Part shown: positions 1 through 6,011 of the stretch, in pieces
Numbering within the stretch: the first letter of the stretch is position 1
How the letters are laid out: every line of letters begins with the position of its first letter
Made by a program: the position numbers and the translations under genes
Source: an uncultured Oscillospiraceae bacterium
GTDB taxonomy: Bacteria > Bacillota > Clostridia > Oscillospirales > Ruminococcaceae
Direction of reading: 5' to 3'
DNA length: 13,825 bases
Assembly (NCBI GenBank): GCA_934456315.1
Contig: CAKSHG010000032.1
Coordinates: forward strand, 1 to 13,825
The notes under the pieces: model-generated
What the model was told of the DNA's origin: nothing
Databases searched by the model: none
The model's input: the letters and a program-made list of their open reading frames with translations, nothing else

Positions 1-101
1 TCCAGCGCTTCGGCGCGTTTTTTCATTTCGGAGAGCGGCACTGCCGCTTTTTCCTCCGCAACGCGCTCTATTGTGCGCTTTGCAATTTCCTCCAGAATCA
101 T
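1..101 (-). CDS. trpC: Indole-3-glycerol phosphate synthase, N-terminal fragment
   Basis: This is the fourth gene of the trp operon, cut by the left window edge; only about 33 codons are visible. The enzyme closes the indole ring of carboxyphenylaminodeoxyribulose phosphate in tryptophan synthesis, in the cytoplasm. The visible start, [19 protein letters not shown], matches the usual N-terminal helix of TrpC (a long charged helix before the TIM barrel). Its ATG overlaps the trpD TGA as ATGA, the same arrangement as the two upstream junctions, which suggests coupled translation. The catalytic barrel is outside the window, so the call rests on the N-terminus and on operon position after trpD. 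trpF, trpB and trpA would be expected further left. Confidence 0.85.
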   Translation of the reverse strand, partial: MILEEIAKRTIERVAEEKAAVPLSEMKKRAEAL

Positions 102-1111
102 GCCTTTACCTCGTTGGAAACCCTGATGTAGTTCTCGAGCGTTTTCAGCGCTGCGCCGCTGTCGATGGTCTGCGCGGCGAGCTTTATGCCGTCCTCCATG
201 GAAATGCCCTTTAAAATGTGGAGCGCCGCTCCGGCATTCAGCAGGACCGCGTCACGTCCTGCGCCCTGCTCTCCGGAGAGGATACGGTGCGCCGCAGCGG
301 CGTTCTCCGCAGGAGTTCCGCCGACAAGCTCGGACTGCTCGTGGCGCTGGATCCCGAACTGCTCGGGGGTTATCTCGTATTCGTCGTACTTTCCGCCCGC
401 GAACTCCACTACTTTAGTGGGGGCGCTGACGGAAATTTCATCGAGCTTATCGGTGCCGTAGACCGCCATGCCGCGCTTAACGCCGAGCTTTGTCAGCGCC
501 TGCGACATCGGGAGCAGCAGCTCCGGCTTGTAAACTCCGAGGAGCTGTACGTTAGCGTGAGCCGGGTTAGTGAGCGGCCCGAGAATGTTGAACACGGTCG
601 GGATACCGATCTCCTTACGGACGGGTCCGACGTACTTCATCGCGCTGTGGTACTTCTGCGCGAACAGGAAGCACATTCCGACCTCGTCGAGGAGCCTTAC
701 GCTGCCCTCCGGAGCGGTGGAGATGTTCACGCCGAGAGCCTCGAGGCAGTCAGCGGTACCGCACTTGCTGGAGGCTGCGCGGTTGCCGTGCTTTGCGACT
801 TTAGCGCCTGCCGCGGCGCAAACCAGCGCGGAGATAGTGGAAACATTGATGGAGTTGGAGCCGTCGCCGCCGGTGCCGACTATCTCGAGCACGTCACCGG
901 GGTAGTTCACGCGGTCGGCGCAGTCGCGCATGACGTAAGCGGAAGCGGATATCTCGTCGGTGGTTTCGCCCTTGATGTGGAGCGCGGTCAGGTAAGCCGC
1001 AGTCTGCGCCGGAGTGGTGTTTCCGGTCATTATCTCGCGGGTGACTTCCGCAGCTTCGTCATAGGTCAGGTCAATTCCTCCGGCAGCCTTCTTTATCATT
1101 TCCTTTATCAT
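98..1111 (-). CDS. trpD: Anthranilate phosphoribosyltransferase
   Basis: Transfers the phosphoribosyl group of PRPP to anthranilate, the second committed step of tryptophan synthesis. The protein has 337 residues, normal for stand-alone TrpD. Visible motifs: the glycine-rich PRPP loop [14 protein letters not shown] at about residues 79-92, the [12 protein letters not shown] metal/PRPP region at 107-118, and [20 protein letters not shown] at 165-184 with the anthranilate-site arginine region. The N-terminal helical domain (about 1-70) is present. The start ATG overlaps the trpG TGA (ATGA) and the stop overlaps the trpC start, so it is embedded in a tightly coupled operon. An in-frame ATG four codons later (M5) is possible, but the overlap favours the first. 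It is not fused to trpG, unlike in enterobacteria. Confidence 0.97.
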   Translation of the reverse strand: MIKEMIKKAAGGIDLTYDEAAEVTREIMTGNTTPAQTAAYLTALHIKGETTDEISASAYVMRDCADRVNYPGDVLEIVGTGGDGSNSINVSTISALVCAAAGAKVAKHGNRAASSKCGTADCLEALGVNISTAPEGSVRLLDEVGMCFLFAQKYHSAMKYVGPVRKEIGIPTVFNILGPLTNPAHANVQLLGVYKPELLLPMSQALTKLGVKRGMAVYGTDKLDEISVSAPTKVVEFAGGKYDEYEITPEQFGIQRHEQSELVGGTPAENAAAAHRILSGEQGAGRDAVLLNAGAALHILKGISMEDGIKLAAQTIDSGAALKTLENYIRVSNEVKA

Positions 1112-1680
1112 AACGTTACCTCCAGAAAGTTTTCAGCCATTTTTCTTCCGTTCTGTGTCAGTATGGATTCCGGGTGGAACTGTACCCCGAAAATGGGATA
1201 TTCGCGGTGTTCCACCGCCATTATCTCGCCGTCGTCGGTGCGGGCGGTGACCTTCAGGCATTCCGGGAATCCCTCCTCGGAAGCCGCCAGGGAGTGGTAT
1301 CGCGCCACCTCGCATTTTTCGTCCATTCCGGCGAAAAGCCTGCTTGAGGTGTCCAGCTTCGTCACTGATTTCTTCCCGTGCATGAGCTTTTTCGCGTAGG
1401 TGATTTCAGCCCCGAACGTTTCGCATATTGCCTGATGACCCAGGCACACGCCGAGTATCGGTATCTTCCCGGCGGCGGTCCTTATGACCTCCTCGCAGAC
1501 GCCCGCGTCGCAGGGTCTGCCGGGACCAGGGCTGACGATGATGTGCGAGGGCTTCAGAGCCATTATCCCGTCAGCGGTCAGCTCGTCGTTGCGTATTACC
1601 CTGATGTCCGGGTTTATCCCGCCGATGAGCTGATAGAGATTGTATGAAAAGCTGTCGTAGTTGTCAATCAGAAGTATCAT
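1108..1680 (-). CDS. trpG: Anthranilate synthase component II (glutamine amidotransferase)
   Basis: Class I glutamine amidotransferase that supplies ammonia to TrpE for anthranilate formation. The product has 190 residues from the chosen ATG, typical for the family. The catalytic triad is visible: nucleophile Cys79 in GVCLGHQ, and His169 with Glu171 in the HPES motif. The oxyanion-type loop SPGPGRP is at about 50-56, and MHGKKS at 100-105 is the characteristic TrpG/PabA segment near the synthase interface. A longer open frame reaches back to 1740, but its extra residues are translated trpE antiparallel sequence; the start at 1680 gives [14 protein letters not shown], the standard N-terminus, and overlaps the trpE stop as ATGA. 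Some bacteria share one such subunit between TrpG and PabA; operon position argues for trpG as its main role. Confidence 0.97.
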   Translation of the reverse strand: MILLIDNYDSFSYNLYQLIGGINPDIRVIRNDELTADGIMALKPSHIIVSPGPGRPCDAGVCEEVIRTAAGKIPILGVCLGHQAICETFGAEITYAKKLMHGKKSVTKLDTSSRLFAGMDEKCEVARYHSLAASEEGFPECLKVTARTDDGEIMAVEHREYPIFGVQFHPESILTQNGRKMAENFLEVTL

Positions 1681-3149
1681 ATGTTCTCCTCCTGCGCGAT
1701 GGTGAGCGCGTTCATGACCGCCTTCGCCTTGTTGATGCACTCGTTGTATTCGCTGACCGGAACGCTGTCCGCGACTATCCCGGCGCCGCTCCTTACGAAC
1801 ACCCTGCCGTTTTTCTTGAACGCCAGGCGTATCGCGATGCAGGTGTCGAGATTTCCGCGGAAATCTATGTAGCCGACCGCGCCGCCGTAGACGCCGCGCT
1901 TGTTGTTCTCAAGCTCGTTGATTATCTCGCAGGCGCGCAGCTTCGGGGCGCCGGAGAGCGTACCCGCCGGGAGCACCGCGTCAACGGCGTCCAGGGCGTC
2001 CTTGCTTCCAAGTATCTCGCCGCGCACCGTGGAGCCGATGTGCATAACGTGCGAGTAGCGCTCGATGCACATGTACTTCTCGACCTCGACGGAGCCGAAT
2101 TTGCTGACCTTTCCGATGTCGTTTCGCCCGAGGTCGACCAGCATGTTGTGCTCGGAAAGCTCCTTTTCGTCGCGGAGCAGCTCTGCTTCAAGGCGCTTGT
2201 CCTCCTCGTCGGTCGCGCCCCTCGGACGGGTCCCGGCGAGCGGGAACGTGTGGAGCGTTCCGTTTTCGAGCTTCACGAGGGTTTCCGGGGAGGCTCCGGC
2301 TATCTCCATATCGTCGCTGGAGAAGAAGAACATGTACGGCGACGGATTCGTCGCGCGGAGCACGCGGTAAGCGTCCAGCAGGCTTCCGTCGAAATCCGCG
2401 TCAAGCCGGTTGGAGAGCACCACCTGGAATATATCGCCCTCGTAGATGTAGTGCTTCGCTTTCTCGACCATCTGGCAGTACTGCTCCTCGCTGAAAAGCC
2501 TGCGGAATTCCGAGCGGAGCTTTCCGTGCGGGATATCGGCAGGCTTGCCGTTCCTTATCAGCTGCTCCATCTCGGTCAGCTCCTGCTCTGCCCTTGCGTA
2601 GCCGGCGTCGAGGTCGTCCGTCGGGACGTTGGTTATCAGCACTATCTTCTGATGGATATTGTCGAACGCTATGACCTTGTCGAACAGCATCAGGTCAACG
2701 TCCTTGAAGTGCTCCTCGTCCTTTGCGTCGAGGTTCAGCGTGGGTTCGCTGTACTTTATGTAATCGTAGGAGAAGTACCCGACCAGTCCGCCGGTGAACG
2801 ACGGGAAGCCGTCCAGCTTCGGGCTGGTGTATTTCTTCATGAGTTCCTTTATGTACGCCGCCGGGTGGGCCTGGCGGGAGGTTTCAGCCTTTCCGGTGAG
2901 CACGTCCCTGACGGTCAGCTCGCCGTTCATGCAGGTTATCTCGAGCTTCGGATTGTAGCCCAGGAACGTGTAGCGTCCCCATTTTTCCTGGTTCTCTACG
3001 CTTTCGAGTATGTAAACGTGGCGGCTCACTCTGCGGAGCTTTTTCAGCACCTCTATCGGGGTGGTGAAATCCGAGAGTATCTCGCGGCAGACCGGGATAA
3101 CGCTGTATCCGGTGAGCTCCCTTGCCTGTTCAAGAGTAGGTTTCAGCAT
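1677..3149 (-). CDS. trpE: Anthranilate synthase component I
   Basis: Chorismate-using large subunit of anthranilate synthase; with TrpG it converts chorismate and glutamine to anthranilate. The product is 490 residues. The feedback (tryptophan-binding) elements are present: LES at 48-50 and NPSPYMFF at about 268-275. Catalytic-core motifs of the chorismate-binding fold follow: DLGRNDIGKVS at about 339-349, IGSTVRG at 371-377, TLSGAPK at 397-403 and GAGIVADS at 455-462. The open frame extends to 3206, but that extension would run through the leader terminator; the ATG at 3149 has AAAGGAG 8 bases upstream and gives the normal N-terminus MLKPTLEQA. It is the first gene of the operon, so expression is set by the T-box leader and activity by tryptophan. 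PabB-like alternatives are unlikely given the LES and neighbouring trpG/trpD. Confidence 0.97.
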   Translation of the reverse strand: MLKPTLEQARELTGYSVIPVCREILSDFTTPIEVLKKLRRVSRHVYILESVENQEKWGRYTFLGYNPKLEITCMNGELTVRDVLTGKAETSRQAHPAAYIKELMKKYTSPKLDGFPSFTGGLVGYFSYDYIKYSEPTLNLDAKDEEHFKDVDLMLFDKVIAFDNIHQKIVLITNVPTDDLDAGYARAEQELTEMEQLIRNGKPADIPHGKLRSEFRRLFSEEQYCQMVEKAKHYIYEGDIFQVVLSNRLDADFDGSLLDAYRVLRATNPSPYMFFFSSDDMEIAGASPETLVKLENGTLHTFPLAGTRPRGATDEEDKRLEAELLRDEKELSEHNMLVDLGRNDIGKVSKFGSVEVEKYMCIERYSHVMHIGSTVRGEILGSKDALDAVDAVLPAGTLSGAPKLRACEIINELENNKRGVYGGAVGYIDFRGNLDTCIAIRLAFKKNGRVFVRSGAGIVADSVPVSEYNECINKAKAVMNALTIAQEENI

Positions 3150-3180
3150 TGTTCTGCTCCTTTCAGCGGGCATTTCGCCC

Positions 3181-3234
3181 AAAACAAAAACTCCGCCCTT
3201 AAACACAGAATTCCTCTGCTTCTAAGGACGGAGT
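3181..3234 (-). terminator. T-box-controlled intrinsic terminator ahead of trpE
   Basis: On the minus strand ACTCCGTCCTTA (3234-3223) pairs with TAAGGGCGGAGT (3201-3190), 12 pairs with one G-U, followed by TTTTTGTTTT. It lies between the T-box motif and the trpE start, and its 5' arm overlaps the part needed for the antiterminator. Confidence 0.9.
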
Positions 3235-3531
3235 ATACACTACACCGCGGTACCACCTTAATTTGCGGCCTCTAAGCCGCACTCTCGCCGGATACTAACA
3301 TATCCCTGCAATTAACGCTTGCAACACGTCGCAGAATACTCGGCCGGCTTTGGACACCGCCTTTGACTGCGCCCTCTGTGGTCCATTTGATATGCTCTGC
3401 GTTCTGCGGTATTCACAGCAGCGACCGCTCTCTGGGAGTGCACAAGCATTTTTATCTCCACATCGTTGGTTTGTAAGGGCGTATTAAATTGTATGTCCTG
3501 CCCGGTTTGGACGCCGGGAGGTTCATTCGCT
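3181..3531 (-). promoter_or_regulatory. Tryptophan T-box riboswitch leader of the trp operon
   Basis: Leader RNA of about 350 bases between the promoter and trpE. The conserved T-box AAGGTGGTACCGCG reads on the minus strand at 3259-3246. Stem I can be folded by eye: GTGG (3461-3458) pairs with CCAC (3381-3378); TGCT (3448-3445) pairs with AGCA (3396-3393); the internal loop between them carries AAATGGACC with the specifier TGG at 3385-3383, i.e. a Trp codon. GCGGT/ACCGC forms the distal arm. A TGCGGC/GCCGCA hairpin (3281-3264) just before the T-box fits stem III. The T-box AAGG can pair with CCTT inside the 5' arm of the downstream terminator, giving the antiterminator. Uncharged tRNA-Trp should therefore favour read-through into trpE. 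Confidence 0.93.
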
Positions 3532-3537
3532 GTGATA

Positions 3538-3566
3538 ATGATACCACAAATTTTCCGCCTTGTCAA
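3538..3566 (-). promoter_or_regulatory. Promoter of the trp operon leader
   Basis: Minus-strand TTGACA (3566-3561) and TATCAT (3543-3538) with a 17-base spacer, a near-ideal housekeeping sigma promoter. The start of transcription would be near 3531, giving the T-box leader its full stem I. Confidence 0.85.
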
Positions 3567-3656
3567 GGGCTTTTCTGAATTTTTTTCAGAGCGTTCCTGC
3601 AAATTTATTCTGCCTAAAAACGCAGCCGGATTAACCTAAAAAATTCGCATTACCGC

Positions 3657-3685
3657 TTGAAAAACAACACCGGATATGCTATACT
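3657..3685 (+). promoter_or_regulatory. Promoter of the alpha-galactosidase gene
   Basis: TTGAAA (3657-3662), 17-base spacer, TATACT (3680-3685). Transcription would start near 3692, about 47 bases before the galactosidase ATG. The divergent trp promoter is about 90 bases away. The box also explains why the upstream in-frame ATG at 3676, which lies inside it, is not the gene start. Confidence 0.75.
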
Positions 3686-3738
3686 ATACCTATCCGAAAC
3701 CGGAAATCAACACCCGAAAGGTAACGAGAGGTAACGAA

Positions 3739-5937
3739 ATGCCGATAATCTACGACGAAGCCAAGCGCGTATTCAAGCTTGACACCCCGAATACCACCTA
3801 TGCGTTCCATGTAACGAATTCCAAGAACCTGCTGCACCTGTACTACGGCGCATATATCCCGGAAACCGACATCACCCACATGCTGCGTATCCCGAACGAC
3901 GAGCCGTTCGTACCCGCGACCCACGACGGAATGGGACCGCACTCCTTCGACTGCGCGGCGATAGAGTTCCCGACCAGCGGAGTCGCTGACTTCCGCGAGC
4001 CCTGCATGCAGCTGATGGACAAGTACGGCATGAGCGCCTGCGAGTGCTACTACGACAGCTACGCCATATTCAAGGGAAAGAAGAAGCTGGAGGGGCTCCC
4101 CGCGACCTACGCCAACAGCGACGACGAGGTCACCAGCCTTGAGGTATACTGCCGCGACCCGCACAACGGGCTTGAGATAACGCTCCAGTACAGCGTTTTC
4201 GAGAAGCTGGACGTCATCACCCGCTCCGTCAAGGTAAAGAACGGCGGCGCCGACCCCATCGAGCTTCGCAGACTGCTCTCCACCTGCGTGGAGCTTGACA
4301 GCAAGGATTACGACATGATAACCCTCTACGGCACCTGGGCAAGGGAGCGCCATGTACAGCGCAATCCGCTGCACTTCGGCAAGCAGCTCGTTGACAGCTG
4401 CCGCGGCTCGACCAGCCACGCGCATAACAACTTCATCGCGATAGTCGACCACAAGGCTACCGAGGATTACGGCGACTGCTACGGCTTCGCGCTGTGCTAC
4501 TCCGGCAGCTTCGTAGCGGGCTGCGAGGTAAACCAGTACGAAAAGACCCGCGTGTTCTCCGGAATCAATCCGTACGACTTCAGCTGGCACCTCGACCTCG
4601 GCGAGGAGTTCCAGGCTCCGGAGGTCATCATGGTATTCTCCGCGAACGGTATCGGCAACATGAGCCGCACCTTCCACGACGTAATGCGCAGCAACCTCAC
4701 CCGCGGAAAGTGGAAGGATATCCGACGCCCGATACTCATCAACAACTGGGAGGCTACCTACTTCAATTTTGACACCGACAAGCTGCTCGACATCGCGCGC
4801 GAATCCGCCAAGGCGGGTATTGAGATGCTCGTAATGGACGACGGCTGGTTCGGTCACCGCAACGACGACAAGTCCTCCCTGGGCGACTGGTTCGTGAACG
4901 AGGACAAGATAAAGGGCGGTCTGAAGCACCTCGTAGACGAGGTCAACAAGCTGGGTCTGAAGTTCGGCATCTGGTTCGAGCCGGAGATGATCAGCCCGGA
5001 CAGCGAGCTGTACAAGGCTCACCCGGACTGGTGCATACATATCCCGGGACGTCCCCGCACTACCTGCCGTTCGCAGCTGGTCATCGACTTCTCCCGCAAG
5101 GAAGTCCGCGACTACATCTACGACCAGATGTACAAGATACTGTCCTCCGCGAACATCGAGTACGTCAAGTGGGACATGAACCGCCAGCTCTGCGAGGTCG
5201 GAAACGAGGTGCTTCCTCCCGAAAGACAGCGCGAGATATGGCACCGCTACGTCCTCGGCGTTTACGAGATACAGGAGCGCCTGCTGACCGACTTCCCCGA
5301 CCTGCTGCTTGAGAACTGCGCAGGCGGCGGCTCCAGGTTCGACGCCGGCATGCTCTACTACTCGCCGCAGATCTGGTGCTCCGATGACACCGACGCCATC
5401 GAGCGCCTCAAGATACAGTACGGTACTTCGCTGTGCTATCCCTGCTCCTGCTTCGGCGCGCACGTTTCCGACAGCCCGAACCACTGCGTGGGGCGTATCA
5501 CTCCGTTCGAAACGAGAGGCCGCGTCGCAATGGTCGGAACATTCGGCTACGAGCTGGATATCACGAAGATCTCCGACGATGACAAGTGGAATATCCGCAA
5601 GCAGATCGAGGAATTCAACAAGTACAATCCCCTGGTGCGCACCGGCGACCACTATCGCATAGGCGACCCGTTCGCGAACGACCGCTTCGACGCGTGGGAA
5701 TTCGTCGCAAAGGACAAGAGCGAGGCTCTGCTTGAGTACATTCAGGTACTCAAGGAACCGAGCGTGTTCCTGCACAGGGTCCGCCTGGTGGGTCTTGAAA
5801 AGGGCTGCTACTACCGCCATGAGGAAACCGGAAAGGTCTACAGCGCCGAGGTCCTGATGAACAGCGGATTCGACATTCCGTCACTTTGGGGAGATTTCCA
5901 GAGCTATATTGCTCACTTTATCAGAGTGGAAAAGTAA
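3739..5937 (+). CDS. Alpha-galactosidase, glycoside hydrolase family 36
   Basis: Retaining hydrolase that removes terminal alpha-galactose from sugars such as melibiose, raffinose and stachyose; similar to AgaA/RafA types. The product has 732 residues with no signal peptide or membrane segment, so it acts inside the cell on imported sugars. Layout: N-terminal beta-sandwich (about 1-320), TIM barrel (about 330-660), C-terminal beta domain. Seen in the barrel: MDDGWFG at 366-372, the nucleophile Asp479 in KWDMNRQ, CAGGGSRFD at 527-535, and the acid/base Asp549 in WCSDDTD; residue roles are from known GH36 enzymes. The start at 3739 is chosen over 3676 because it follows AGAGG by 7 bases and lies downstream of the promoter. 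Codon use is strongly biased (AAG, GAC, CGC, CTG/CTC), suggesting high expression. A MalT-like regulator follows on the same strand. Confidence 0.95.
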   Translation: MPIIYDEAKRVFKLDTPNTTYAFHVTNSKNLLHLYYGAYIPETDITHMLRIPNDEPFVPATHDGMGPHSFDCAAIEFPTSGVADFREPCMQLMDKYGMSACECYYDSYAIFKGKKKLEGLPATYANSDDEVTSLEVYCRDPHNGLEITLQYSVFEKLDVITRSVKVKNGGADPIELRRLLSTCVELDSKDYDMITLYGTWARERHVQRNPLHFGKQLVDSCRGSTSHAHNNFIAIVDHKATEDYGDCYGFALCYSGSFVAGCEVNQYEKTRVFSGINPYDFSWHLDLGEEFQAPEVIMVFSANGIGNMSRTFHDVMRSNLTRGKWKDIRRPILINNWEATYFNFDTDKLLDIARESAKAGIEMLVMDDGWFGHRNDDKSSLGDWFVNEDKIKGGLKHLVDEVNKLGLKFGIWFEPEMISPDSELYKAHPDWCIHIPGRPRTTCRSQLVIDFSRKEVRDYIYDQMYKILSSANIEYVKWDMNRQLCEVGNEVLPPERQREIWHRYVLGVYEIQERLLTDFPDLLLENCAGGGSRFDAGMLYYSPQIWCSDDTDAIERLKIQYGTSLCYPCSCFGAHVSDSPNHCVGRITPFETRGRVAMVGTFGYELDITKISDDDKWNIRKQIEEFNKYNPLVRTGDHYRIGDPFANDRFDAWEFVAKDKSEALLEYIQVLKEPSVFLHRVRLVGLEKGCYYRHEETGKVYSAEVLMNSGFDIPSLWGDFQSYIAHFIRVEK

Positions 5938-5944
5938 ATCAGCT

Positions 5945-5980
5945 GGCAGGCACTCCTAGGAGGGAGCGCCTGCTAATTTT
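5945..5980 (+). terminator. Hairpin after the alpha-galactosidase gene, probable terminator
   Basis: GCAGGC (5946-5951) pairs with GCCTGC (5968-5973), continued after one A-C mismatch by CTCC/GGAG, with a loop of four to six bases, then TAATTTT. The U tract is short and interrupted, so partial read-through into the regulator gene is plausible. Confidence 0.6.
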
Positions 5981-6011
5981 ACACTTCATATTATAGAAAG
6001 AGGGCGTCACA

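Noticed and set aside
1644..3275. A 543-codon plus-strand frame opposite trpE (and a 393-codon one opposite trpD at 218-1399)
   Set aside because: Same composition effect over well-identified trp genes; no ribosome binding site or family motif, and one end runs through the T-box.
3312..3602. A 96-codon minus-strand frame in the trp leader, possible leader peptide
   Set aside because: Its ATG lies upstream of the mapped promoter and the region is explained by T-box structure; it has no Trp-rich run.
3679..5820. A 713-codon open frame on the minus strand opposite the alpha-galactosidase gene
   Set aside because: It lies fully antisense to a clear GH36 gene with strong G/C bias at third codon positions, which removes antisense stops. 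Its translation shows repetitive V/L/A/E/R composition and no recognisable domain.
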